NCBI GenBank assembly: GCA_958439205.1
Contig: OY288189.1
Coordinates: 2,309,001 to 2,373,000 of the forward strand
Direction: 5' to 3'
DNA from: an uncultured Allorhizobium sp.
GTDB lineage: Bacteria; Pseudomonadota; Alphaproteobacteria; Rhizobiales; Rhizobiaceae
DNA length: 64,000 nt
Shown here: positions 26,217 through 35,170 of the stretch, one piece after another
Layout: each line of letters begins with the position of its first letter
How positions within the stretch are numbered: position 1 is the stretch's first letter
Position numbers and translations under genes: made by a program
Notes under the pieces: model-generated
What the model was told of the DNA's origin: nothing
The model's database searches: none
Seen by the model: only the letters and a program-made list of their open reading frames with translations

Positions 26217-27367
26217 CTTTGATCTTTGATGACGGTGTTAGAGATGGGGCTCGTACCCATGTCTTTATAATTGGAGTCGGTCGCTACAAGTTCGGAACAG
26301 GGCAGGGCGAAAGCGAGATCGCGAGTGGGCTCGCTCAATTGACCTCTCCACCAATCTCGGCTCGCGCAGTTGCCGATTGGTTCCAGAACGAATTCCGCAA
26401 CTCTGCATGCCCCCTCGGGACCATAAACATACTTCTCTCGGAGGCAGCAAAAGCTCCGGTAGCAAGGCAGGATGGTAAGCTCGTGGACGTGCCGGAGGCA
26501 ACGCTCGCGAACGTCAAGGCTGCAATGCTCTTATGGCGTCCAATCATCCAGTGCCACCCAGACAATATGCTCATATTCTATTTCTGCGGACACGGCATCT
26601 CACTGGGGCAGAAAGCGGCGCTTCTTCTTAATGACTTCGGTGACCCCGCCGCTTCATATGATGCGGCCATCGAGCTTGATGAATTGACGGGCACGCTGAA
26701 GAATGCCGCCGCTGCAAAGCAACTGTTTCTCATCGACTGCTGCCGGTCGAAGGCCGATGACATTTATTCGAATGAGACACGCGTCGGCTCGCGGGTTCTG
26801 TCGATAGTGCCGAACGGCAACCACAACGGGGTTCGCCGTCGCCAATGCGTGATCTTTCCGACGATTGACGGCGAGCAAGCATTCGGTGTTGCGGGCGAGG
26901 TTAGCGTTTTCACGACCTGCTTCCTGGACGCGGTGCGGTTTGCCGCGTTCGATGACAAGACTGGGCCTTGGGTCAGCACGAGTCTGCTTATTCTGAATGC
27001 GATCGACGAATTGGTGACCTATCGCCTTCCTGCTGAAAAGCGCAACAAGGCGGTCCCCACCTCTTTGGACGCGATGGGGTTTGAGTTCGATGAGATCGAA
27101 GCTCCCACCAAGACCCGTTCGATTGTAACAATCGACGACCGTGCGAGCTGTTCAGAGGCCCGTTTGACGGCGACTGACGTTGCCGGAACAATGCCAGCTC
27201 AAATCTTTGATGTGCCGGACAATCATGCCTACCGTTGCTGTACAATGGAGCTAGAGTTTGGCGAGTGGGAATTTGCGGGTAAGCTCGCAGTCGAACCTCC
27301 TCACCTCTCGGTGATTAGGCGTTATTTGAAGAGGCCGATGGTATTCGTCAGGCTAGGAGTTCAATGA
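26204..27367 (+). CDS. Caspase-like (C14) protease of the caspase/MBL/CHAT module
   Basis: 387 residues from ATG 26204. The catalytic His130 is in FYFCGHGIS and the catalytic Cys is in FLIDCCRS (about 179-180). The C-terminal 130 residues form a separate beta-rich region of unknown role. It is unrelated in detail to the two TIR-operon caspases: it lacks the GTEHMYYAA module. It overlaps the next gene by ATGA. Downstream come remnants of a metallo-beta-lactamase-fold gene and a CHAT protease gene, so this is the only intact member of its operon. Loss of partners may leave it inactive or orphaned. Confidence 0.85.
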   Translation: MTETTLIFDDGVRDGARTHVFIIGVGRYKFGTGQGESEIASGLAQLTSPPISARAVADWFQNEFRNSACPLGTINILLSEAAKAPVARQDGKLVDVPEATLANVKAAMLLWRPIIQCHPDNMLIFYFCGHGISLGQKAALLLNDFGDPAASYDAAIELDELTGTLKNAAAAKQLFLIDCCRSKADDIYSNETRVGSRVLSIVPNGNHNGVRRRQCVIFPTIDGEQAFGVAGEVSVFTTCFLDAVRFAAFDDKTGPWVSTSLLILNAIDELVTYRLPAEKRNKAVPTSLDAMGFEFDEIEAPTKTRSIVTIDDRASCSEARLTATDVAGTMPAQIFDVPDNHAYRCCTMELEFGEWEFAGKLAVEPPHLSVIRRYLKRPMVFVRLGVQ

Positions 27368-27975
27368 TGGCAGAGTTGATCCTGACCGTGGAGAGCACTC
27401 AGCTAGACGGCGTCGCCCCGTCGGGAGCAATTGTTACACTCACCGCGCTCGATTCAGTGTCCCACGAGGCGAACCCCCGCTTTGCCAAGAAAGCCGTTGT
27501 CGATATTACCTTGAAAGGCCGCCCATCGCCCCATCGCTTTGATATCCCGGTCGACGGATGGTACGGGATCTCAGTACGATATCCCGGCGGTGTGGAGCAG
27601 CGTGATCAGCAGGTTGTTGGCTCGACGAAGCTTGAAATTGTCCTTGGAGAGCCGTTTGACTTGGCCGACGCTGGTTTCGAGCCGGAAGCGACATTTAGAA
27701 GTACCCGCTACATAGGGGATTTTCGATCAAATGGTCGCGGTCGAGTGCCGACTCGTCGTAGTGTAAGGTCATCAACGTACGTCAAGCCAACGTTTAGGGC
27801 TTTCGACGTCCCCGGCGGTTTGCTCCCTGTCCAAGCCCAAACGGGTCTGGTTCAATGCCTTTCAGCAACTGGAAGGTGCCAGCACTCGGCTTGGAAAGCT
27901 CGAGGAATTCGGCGCAAGACAAGGGGAGAAGCTTTCGCGGGGCATCGCAAAATTCCAATGGCCCCGGAATGCTGA
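27364..27975 (+). CDS. Beta-rich small protein, 3' end run into by a deletion
   Basis: The open frame gives 203 residues, but only about the first 150 (MMAELILTVESTQLDG to RAFDVPGG) look like genuine protein, with beta-strand alternation and an RFDIPVDGWYG segment. The rest is out-of-frame reading of the metallo-beta-lactamase remnant that starts near 27790. It overlaps the caspase stop as ATGA, so it was translationally coupled. The family is not recognised; it may be a small adaptor between caspase and MBL protein. Confidence 0.5.
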   Translation: MMAELILTVESTQLDGVAPSGAIVTLTALDSVSHEANPRFAKKAVVDITLKGRPSPHRFDIPVDGWYGISVRYPGGVEQRDQQVVGSTKLEIVLGEPFDLADAGFEPEATFRSTRYIGDFRSNGRGRVPTRRSVRSSTYVKPTFRAFDVPGGLLPVQAQTGLVQCLSATGRCQHSAWKARGIRRKTRGEAFAGHRKIPMAPEC

Positions 27976-28684
27976 GTTCGCCAGCAAGATCGTCTCCACC
28001 GATAGCCCAGAGGCAAATGACTGGATTGAACTCGGCGGCGGACTGAGAATTTATTTGATTTCGCCTGATGATCAGTCACTGGCAGATTTCATCGAAGCAT
28101 GGGAGGACGAGCTAGCGAAGGCAAAGAAAAGAGTGTTTGACCCGGATGAAGATGAAGATGCGGTGGGACCACTTTTCGAACCCTTTGCGGGCTTGCCGGA
28201 TGTGAAGGCGTTAGCCAAAGCTCAATATTCTCCGGACACCGCACCTGCTAATCGGACTTCGATTGCGTTCATCGCGGAGTTTGGCTGCAAGCGGATCCTG
28301 TTCGCGGGCGATTCACACTCGGATGTGCTGGAAAGACGGATCGCCCCGCTGGCTGCAAAGGAAGGCGGGCGTTTGAAGCTCGACCTTTTGAAGGTCGCCC
28401 ATCATGGCTCTAAAGCAAACACCTCTCCAAAATTTTTCAGCATGATTGACTGCCAGAGGTTCGCGTTCTCGACAGATGGATCGCGCGAACATGGCCACCC
28501 CAACTTGGAAACGGTGGCGCGCATCCTGGTCAACGATCCTGGGCGGCCGAAACATCTGTATTTCAACTACGAACGGCCTAATTCCTCAATGTGGAAAAGC
28601 TCGCTACTCACGGGAAAATGGAGTTATACAGCTCACTTCCCGATGGACGAGAAAGACAATGGCACGCTCATTATCGACCTTTAG
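27790..28684 (+). pseudogene. Metallo-beta-lactamase-fold protein, N-terminal half deleted
   Basis: In the frame ending at 28684 the C-terminal half of an MBL protein of ComEC/effector type is clear: RVWFNAFQQLEG, ARQGEKLSRG, ELGGGLRIYLISP, a RILFAGDSHSD loop, and LLKVAHHGSK carrying the late metal His. The N-terminal HxHxDH metal site is absent, and upstream sequence belongs to the previous gene in another frame. The junction lies about 27790-27815. The simplest reading is an internal deletion plus frameshift that fused two genes and removed the catalytic half. Confidence 0.75.
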
Positions 28685-28933
28685 ACCCAGCGCCAAGCAT
28701 GCGGTCGTCCATATACTGGCCGCCTGATTGGCTAAAAGGATTGTTGTTTTCAGCAAAAACTCTAGCCAAAATTGTAAAGATTCGTTTGGCCGCTTCACGG
28801 CCAATTTCGGAGTTGAATTCCTCCAGGGCGACCTGAATCGCTGATGGCTGCAGCTGGTCAGTATCGTACGCAGGAGGCAGAAGATAAGACGATGGCTGAT
28901 TCAAAGTGAGAAACGAGATATGGGCAACCCACG
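28685..28933. other. 249-base gap between MBL and CHAT remnants
   Basis: No supported plus-strand gene. A minus-strand frame of 107 codons crosses it but has no ribosome site or known family and is not called. Confidence 0.4.
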
Positions 28934-30711
28934 GTGTCTGTACCAGACAGCAGCTGGCTATATCTCGTCGAGGTTTTCCAGAGCGGCTTCCCAAAAATCC
29001 TTATCTCTTTGACCTTCCGATTTGACCGGGGGCACGGAACGCTCGAAGCGCAAGTCGGCTCGGAGAAAGCGAAGGCGATGCTCGATCAACTTTTTCGGGA
29101 GCATCCATTTGTCGTCTCGCTCGAATCGACAATCATCGTCGCCGCCCCTTTTCGATCTGCCAATCAATCGGACCCTACGGACGCAGCTTTCGAGTTGTTT
29201 GGAATAAATGCTCCGTCGGCGGATATCGTTACCGTTGAGCGTTTTCCCAGCATCGAAGTCGCAGGTGATTTGAAGGTCGGGCAAGCTGTCGTTGTCGTCG
29301 TTTGACTAAACGAGGAGGTCGATAGGCTCACGGACGGCGAGGCATCAAGCATCGATGACGTCCCCGCCGATTGGAGAGTGATAGAAGTTGAGGTTGCGCT
29401 TGATGCGGAGCACCTGCAATTTGAAGAAAATGACACGCGCGAAAAGATCGTTATCAGGCGGGATCAGAGATGTAAGCCTGCCTATTTTTATGGGCACGTC
29501 GTCGCGAGCGCTGCAAACGCAAAAGGCATACAGATCAACGCCCATTTCTTCTATGAGGGTCGGAAATGTGGCTTTGCGAAGCACGTTGTTCCGCTTGTGG
29601 AAAGCGCTCCAGAAAAGGAGCCAGGCGGGAATTCTAGTGAAAGTTCGGCGGCTGCGCTGGGAGTAGTATCCACCCAGCCGCGTCATGGAACGTCTTTGTC
29701 ACCGGCTGCGTTCAGGCCCGGATTGGACGCATCAGATCTGATAGTATCGATCGACAAAGATGATTTCGGGCCTGAGGGACGGTATCGCTGGTTGAGTTAC
29801 TCCGGGGCTGTCGGTGGCATGCAAAGAGGAGGGAAATAGGGTCTATCGATCTGGGCACGTCGGCGCACAATTATGCGCTAGATTTGCTAAGTCGCTCGCG
29901 AAATCTCTCGACCGGAGCCCATGTGAGAGCAATCAGAGGTATTGGACAACAGATTTGGCAAGCCTCGCCGCAGCAGTTCAAAGAACACTACCTGTCACTA
30001 GTATCAAGTCACGGTACAAATTTTCCAATCCAGCTTTTCTCTGACGAGGTCAATGTTCCTTGGGAGATGATGTGGCCCTCAGATCCTTCGAGTGACCAGG
30101 ATTTCGATCACCTATTCATGGGGCATCCTATCGCTCGGTGGCCAGGCGCATCGGGTCTGATTACCAATTCATTCAAAGCTGGAATGATTGCTAGTTTCGT
30201 ACCGACCTACGTCAGCCGCCTTCTACCGGCGGCGCAAGCCGAGGGGCTTTGGCTTCAGACTGAGCTTGGCGCGGTCGCACACGAGGCCTCCTACGACGGA
30301 TTTTTAGATTTTCTTGAGAACCCGCCTGCAAATAGGCACGTGCAGATCGTACACTTCGCTGGGCATGGTTCTTCCGCCGCTCCCGATAGCCCGGCCAGCA
30401 TTGAGATGGACGCTCTCAAATCGATTACGGTTGACGAGGTACGGCAGGGAGCAATCAAGCTCGGAAAGCGAGACCACCCGCTCTTTATCTTGAATGCGTG
30501 TGAAGTCGGAACTAGCACGAATGAATTGGGCTTGGCGGACGGCTGGGCTATGGCCTTGATCGGGAATAAGTTTGGAGGCGTGCTGGCCTCCGGATCTTCT
30601 CCAAAATCTGCCAACACCAAAACCGGTGAACCACTGTGGGTATTGTCAGCGATCTTGGAACCTTCGACATCAGAAAGCGTGGCAGGTCGGTGTTTCGCTA
30701 TGAACGGCTGA
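28934..30711 (+). pseudogene. CHAT-domain caspase-like protein, broken by stop and frameshift
   Basis: One protein is spread over three blocks. 28934-29305 reads to a TGA at 29303-29305; the same frame continues LNEEVDRLTDGEAS to 29839, so that TGA is a probable nonsense mutation. The C-terminal block is in another frame (29840-30711) and holds the CHAT protease: VHFAGHGSS (His) and FILNACEVGTS (Cys), preceded by VNVPWEMMWP. The extreme C-terminus also reads abnormally after GEPLWVLS. CHAT proteins are caspase-like proteases activated by partner proteins in conflict systems. Third gene of the decayed caspase/MBL/CHAT module. Confidence 0.75.
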
Positions 30712-30931
30712 TCACCACAGCCCCCCATATCCTTCGCCGACTGAAGGTATGCGCTCAGAACCGATTGCATGAAGTATAGTTCCTGTGAAATACTGGGTTG
30801 AAATGGGGCGCGCAATTGAACCTAGACGTTAGTGTACACGTAGTGAACTAGTGGCATGCCTATGCCCACATGAGGCACGTCAGCTTGTCTAGGGTCAACG
30901 AAAGCAAGGCCGTGGTCTGGGAAGGAACTAA

Positions 30932-33133
30932 ATGTCGACTTCAGTGACATGTTTTGTGTCGTTTTGTGAGGCTGATGGCAATACAGAAGAAATCGACATT
31001 TTGCTTGACGAAATCCAGGCACACTGCAAACGCCCAATCAAATTTATGATTTCATCAAAACTAGCTCCTGGCGCAAGCATCGATGAACACGAGAAGCTCC
31101 TCGAAACCGCAGACGCGATGCTTCTATTGGGCACAGCGGAGTATAAGCACCGTGTTGACGCTCGTGAATTGCGAACTGGAGTTGCCAGAGAGTTCCAGGC
31201 CTATCTCAGACGGAAAGATGCGTATGCGTCATCCCCGACGGTTCCACCTCTGTCGTTAATCCCTGTCGTTTGGCGAGGAACTGTCCCCACCGCCATTCCC
31301 TCCGCATTGGAAAACAGGTTGGTTGCGATAGATCTGTCGCGATTCCTTACATACTCAGTTCCAGAAGGTGGGCGAAGGCTTTCAACCGACTCACGGGGTC
31401 AAGTTGCCGACGGGTTGAAAAGGATCGCAACAAGGCTTCAAGCCCTCTGCGATTCCAAGAGCGACGAAGAAGCCAGGGTCGACGCTTACGGGGAATTGGA
31501 TATTGCCTATTTCAAGGAGCAGAAGCGGGAACGGGAGCAATTTCCGCGTTTCCAGGACGAATTCTTTGTGAAAACTCGTCAGTTTGTTCGGGTCTCCAAC
31601 CAGGAGGAATACCTTCTTGTTGGGCGAAAAGGTGTTGGGAAGACCACCCTTATCCAGTCACTTGACGCCGACCGCCGACTTCCGAAGCACGTCGAACTCC
31701 TTGTTGATGAGTGGGACGTACACGGCGTTGCTCTGAACGCCTATCGTACCGTCGTCCGAGGTGACTTCGCATATCTTCAGAAGAACAGATACGAAGCATT
31801 CTCAATGTTATGGGCAGCATTCATTTATTTGGAGCTGCTACGGAGCTCTTTGCCGCCCGCATTTGAGAAGGACCCGCAGTTGGACCTGCGCCCGGAGGTC
31901 ATTAAGCACATACGCCCAGAAGCCACAGCAGACAGGGCGCCGGAATTCACCGCAACATCCGATATTGTTGCAAACTTCATGGAGGAAATGATAGCTGCAG
32001 CGCCTTCTGAGACTCGTGCTCAGTTCGACGCATTTCTTCAGAAGTATATCCATATTGACCAACTGCTGGATTGGTTAGCCGGCGGCACACGGTCGTTTCA
32101 TCGCACCGTGGAATTGATATCTATCGAACGGCAGATGCTATCACTGGATGGCTTTGACTCGAAATTTCAAAGAGCGAGGGACGAAGCGAGGAACAGCGGT
32201 CGCGAGGCGCGAGAGCAAGTTATTCAGACCGAAATTGACTGGCTCACCGCATTTGTGGAGGTCATTGAGGACATCAAGCGACCGAGCAATCGACCCAAGC
32301 GAAGAAAGCTTGCTGCATTCAAAAACCTCCATGTGGTAGCCGCCCTTCCAAAAGACAGGTTCATCGAAGTTCAACAGCGACGTGACTCAGTTCTTGCGGC
32401 CTCGACTCGCGAGTTCCGCTGGACCGGCATCGAATTGATTAATCTCCTGCGAAAGCGCATCGAGGCTGCGGGGAAGTTCGACACACGAATTCTGAAGAGT
32501 ACTGGGGTTACCTTGCCCGCCCGGCTCTCTGCGGCTCTGGAACGGTATGTGCCGGAACTAAATCAAACTCTGAGTGTGACCGTTTCGGGTCGGACTTTTG
32601 AGTATGATCTATTTTTGGAAGTTTTGCGACACACCCTTTGGCGACCAAGAGATGTCCTAATCCACTATGCAGAATTGCTGGCTGTAATTAGAGACAATCG
32701 GAGGGTAAAGCGTAAGACGTCATCTGCGGTCCTCAGCATTGTTATTGCGCGCACAAACGGATTGATAATAGAGCACGAGTGGCTTCGCGAAATGGAGAGT
32801 ATAACAAACCTTGGAGAGATAATGCGCGCATTCCAGAACGGTCCACAGATCCTGCAATATGACGATGTCGTAGCCATCCTAAAACCCGTGATTTTCAACT
32901 TCATGCATCGTTCCGAGGAGTTGCCGATTGAAGAAAAAATCGCCCTTCTCTATGAACTTGGCTTCTTTGGCCTCCGACGGCTGGCGGAAAGCAATGGGGG
33001 ACGTAGGCGCATGCGGGACGTCTTCTACCACCTCTATCCCGAACCAATCGACTTTAAGGCCTCTCACGTAAGAGATTCTCACTTAGTCGCTATACACCCA
33101 ATGTTCATCGAGCGCCTATCGATGAGCCAGTGA
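30932..33133 (+). CDS. TIR/SEFIR-like domain fused to a P-loop ATPase
   Basis: 733 residues. Residues about 4-135 form a TIR/SEFIR-like domain (TCFVSFCEADGN, a MLLLGTAEYK strand and a GVAREF helix with Glu). A P-loop ATPase follows with Walker A GRKGVGKTT at 231-239 and a long helical C-terminus containing WRPRDVLIHYAEL, a segment found in Sll1717-type P-loop proteins near bacterial conflict genes. GAAGGAAC gives a good ribosome site. It is monocistronic by position. A sensor-ATPase with an NAD-linked domain is the likely role, but whether the TIR part is catalytic cannot be decided. Confidence 0.75.
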   Translation: MSTSVTCFVSFCEADGNTEEIDILLDEIQAHCKRPIKFMISSKLAPGASIDEHEKLLETADAMLLLGTAEYKHRVDARELRTGVAREFQAYLRRKDAYASSPTVPPLSLIPVVWRGTVPTAIPSALENRLVAIDLSRFLTYSVPEGGRRLSTDSRGQVADGLKRIATRLQALCDSKSDEEARVDAYGELDIAYFKEQKREREQFPRFQDEFFVKTRQFVRVSNQEEYLLVGRKGVGKTTLIQSLDADRRLPKHVELLVDEWDVHGVALNAYRTVVRGDFAYLQKNRYEAFSMLWAAFIYLELLRSSLPPAFEKDPQLDLRPEVIKHIRPEATADRAPEFTATSDIVANFMEEMIAAAPSETRAQFDAFLQKYIHIDQLLDWLAGGTRSFHRTVELISIERQMLSLDGFDSKFQRARDEARNSGREAREQVIQTEIDWLTAFVEVIEDIKRPSNRPKRRKLAAFKNLHVVAALPKDRFIEVQQRRDSVLAASTREFRWTGIELINLLRKRIEAAGKFDTRILKSTGVTLPARLSAALERYVPELNQTLSVTVSGRTFEYDLFLEVLRHTLWRPRDVLIHYAELLAVIRDNRRVKRKTSSAVLSIVIARTNGLIIEHEWLREMESITNLGEIMRAFQNGPQILQYDDVVAILKPVIFNFMHRSEELPIEEKIALLYELGFFGLRRLAESNGGRRRMRDVFYHLYPEPIDFKASHVRDSHLVAIHPMFIERLSMSQ

Positions 33134-33324
33134 TGAATTTTACCTGGGATCAAATCGATCTTCATGACGCGTCCGGCGGCTAACTGCACCGGATACTTAT
33201 ACAATTAAAAGAAACAGATTAGCTGCCGGACCACTGCAACCGCTCTTCAGTCCCCAAAACTGGCGGGAAAGCGCGTCTCAGGTCAGCACTGACCCTCTGG
33301 AGTCGAGACTGATACACAGTAGAA

Positions 33325-33600
33325 CTAAAATCGAGCGAGCGCTTGGGCGAGGATGGGTAGGTATCTCCGCACCTGCTCCCGATCGCTCTCCTTTTCCTTC
33401 TCTGTCAGCTTTTCGAAGGAAGTTTCGATTTGCCTCTCCCATCTCTCAACCAGTTCGGCGGGCAGCAGAAGACTTCCATCGGGTTGTTGGGACGCTTGTT
33501 CGTGAACAAAACGTTGCCAGTGTGCCCAACGTTCGTGCTCGACCGCAGCCAAGTCGTCCATGATGGATCCGATGAGTTGGTCGATGCTGGCCCTGTCCAT
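33325..33600 (-). CDS. Small conserved hypothetical protein
   Basis: 91 residues with a good ribosome site (CAGGAGCAC). The segments LAAVEHERWAHWQRF, LPAELVERWERQIET and KEKESDREQVRRYLP recall a small family frequent in phages and islands and, in the last segment, RyR-type repeats. The function is unknown. It is opposite in orientation to the surrounding defence genes. Confidence 0.6.
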   Translation of the reverse strand: MDRASIDQLIGSIMDDLAAVEHERWAHWQRFVHEQASQQPDGSLLLPAELVERWERQIETSFEKLTEKEKESDREQVRRYLPILAQALARF

Positions 33601-33717
33601 ATGTGCTCCTGCGTGGTCCCTCGGTCTTGACGGACCCAGATTTACGGTGAAATCGAATTATTCCCAATAGATCGTCGGGGATGTCGCGCTACAGTTGTTG
33701 GAAACGGGGCGAATCGA

Positions 33718-34110
33718 ATGCCTATCAAAGTATTTATCTCACATAAGGGTACGGACTGCGATCTTGCGGAGCGGGTCGCTAGGCGTGTCCGTTCCAACGG
33801 AATGGACACCTACCCTGACACTATCGACGACGCGCTGACAAAGGACGGTCCGGATCTAGAGGACCTTCTCCTTGACCGGATGTCGTCATGCCAGCAACTA
33901 ATCGCTGTCGTTTCGCTGCAGACCAGCTATCTCACGAAGTGGCCAGCTCTGCACAGCGACAGGGATTTGGATCCCTATTGCCAGTACTCCAAATCTGCGT
34001 CGATTCGGGTGGCTCGGAAGATGGGCGAGGTGTTCACAGAGGAGCGCAGGGTCATGGTACGCAACTCGGATGCGCAGGAATTCCATCTTCAACTCAAGGA
34101 TGTTCTTTAG
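33718..34110 (+). CDS. TIR-domain protein, copy 2 of TIR-caspase operon
   Basis: 130 residues starting MPIKVFISHKGTDCD, homologous to the copy at 20301 (KVF[IV]SH, MDTY-D-ID and the SC-QLIAVVS strand). The segment where copy 1 has WVPWEIG reads KWPALHSDRD, so the WxxxE-like feature is not visible; catalytic activity may be lost or the protein may be a partner rather than the enzyme. An alternative one-base frameshift around 33943 was considered, but the annotated frame has good GC3 and a natural end. First gene of a five-gene plus-strand operon. Confidence 0.72.
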   Translation: MPIKVFISHKGTDCDLAERVARRVRSNGMDTYPDTIDDALTKDGPDLEDLLLDRMSSCQQLIAVVSLQTSYLTKWPALHSDRDLDPYCQYSKSASIRVARKMGEVFTEERRVMVRNSDAQEFHLQLKDVL

Positions 34111-34163
34111 CAAGGGATTCGCGCATAGGGACGAGCTGGGCTTTGAGGGAAGGAAGTATTCAA

Positions 34164-34553
34164 ATGGCTAAGAAAAAGGTGTTCATCAGCTTCGACTACA
34201 ACCATGATGTGACGCTGAAGACATTCCTAGTCGGTCAGGCCAAATCAACCGACAGCCCCTTCGAATTAGCGGATTGGTCGATCAAGGAGGCGATCGACGA
34301 AAACTGGAAGAAGCACGCTAGAACCCGCATCAGATCCGTCGACGTGGTGTGCGTGATTTGCGGCAAGCACACCAACACCGCTACGGGCGTAAGCGCGGAA
34401 CTAAGAATGGCGCAGGACGAATCATTCCCGTACTTCCTGCTTGCGGGCTACTCATCCGGCGGGAACGTGAAGCCGAGCGCGGCTCTAGCGACCGACAAAA
34501 TGTACAGTTGGACGTGGGAGAACCTGAAGATACTCATCAACGGTGGGCGATAG
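34164..34553 (+). CDS. ThsB/MTH538-type TIR-like protein, copy 2
   Basis: 129 residues (MAKKKVFISFDYNHD), preceded by GGGAAGGAAG. Motif order matches the MTH538 TIR-like family and the paralogue at 20806: FISF, FLVGQ, W-K-HARTRI, VCVICGKHTNTATG and SAELRMA with the candidate catalytic Glu. It is the more likely signal-making TIR protein of this operon, since the neighbour at 33718 lacks a visible WxxxE. It lies 53 bases after that gene. Confidence 0.82.
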   Translation: MAKKKVFISFDYNHDVTLKTFLVGQAKSTDSPFELADWSIKEAIDENWKKHARTRIRSVDVVCVICGKHTNTATGVSAELRMAQDESFPYFLLAGYSSGGNVKPSAALATDKMYSWTWENLKILINGGR

Positions 34554-34596
34554 GCTCCGAAGCTCAATATCGGTCGGCCATGTCAGGGAGGTATTC

Positions 34597-35145
34597 ATGA
34601 AGGTTCCGATTTTTCTCAGCAGACCCACGCCTCACTTGGACGCTCAAAAGGTCTTTATCGCCCAGTTTACTGAAGCTCTAACTCAACGGGGCTTCGAGCC
34701 GATTTCCATGGGGCCGGGAAGCAGTTACGATTACGATGCGCCACTGGTCGGTATCCGGAGGTTGCTCATGCATTGCTGTGGCTTGGTATCGGTCGCTTTT
34801 CGACGCAGCCGCGCGTCGATTGTAACGAAATATCCGGGCGCCGATCTTCCGAACATGACTGCGCGAGAGGCTTCCGACGTTTGGTTCACCAGCCCCTATT
34901 GCCAGATAGAGCCCGCCATGGCCTTCCAACTCGGCTTGCCCATCCTGATCATGCGCGAACGGGGTGTCTTGGCAGAGGGAGTTCTGGAGAGGGGTGTCAC
35001 GGGTCTCTATCTGCCCGAATTCAGCCTCGCCGATGGCGCCAGCTTTATCAACGGAGCAGAATGCCGCAGCTTGCTGGATCAATGGGGCGGATACGTCAGG
35101 GCCACCTATAAGCGACGCGGCGACCCGCCAATGTTATACGATTGA
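34597..35145 (+). CDS. SLOG-like or nucleoside-deoxyribosyltransferase-like protein
   Basis: 182 residues from ATG 34597, preceded by AGGGAGG. Rossmann-like start VPIFLSRPTPHL, then SMGPGSSYDYDAP, IRRLLMHCCGLVSVAFRR, an ITKY region, TSPYCQIEPAMAFQLGLP and a C-terminal LYLPEF. The QIEPAMAFQLGLPIL helix-strand with Glu resembles the C-terminal loop of nucleoside 2-deoxyribosyltransferase/SLOG-type folds that bind nucleotides. The family function is unproven. In this operon it could sense or process the TIR product (inference). It occupies the place before the caspase, while operon 1 has a different SLOG gene after it. Confidence 0.6.
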   Translation: MKVPIFLSRPTPHLDAQKVFIAQFTEALTQRGFEPISMGPGSSYDYDAPLVGIRRLLMHCCGLVSVAFRRSRASIVTKYPGADLPNMTAREASDVWFTSPYCQIEPAMAFQLGLPILIMRERGVLAEGVLERGVTGLYLPEFSLADGASFINGAECRSLLDQWGGYVRATYKRRGDPPMLYD

Positions 35146-35170
35146 GTTCACCCGAAGAACAGGAGTCCAA

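Noticed and set aside
28671..28994. 107-residue minus-strand frame between MBL and CHAT remnants
   Set aside because: No family or ribosome site; overlaps the CHAT remnant start.
33940..34110. Possible frameshift in the second TIR gene that would give a segment reading GIWIPIAS
   Set aside because: The annotated frame has reasonable GC3 and a natural end, and the alternative does not restore a WxxxE; kept as intact.
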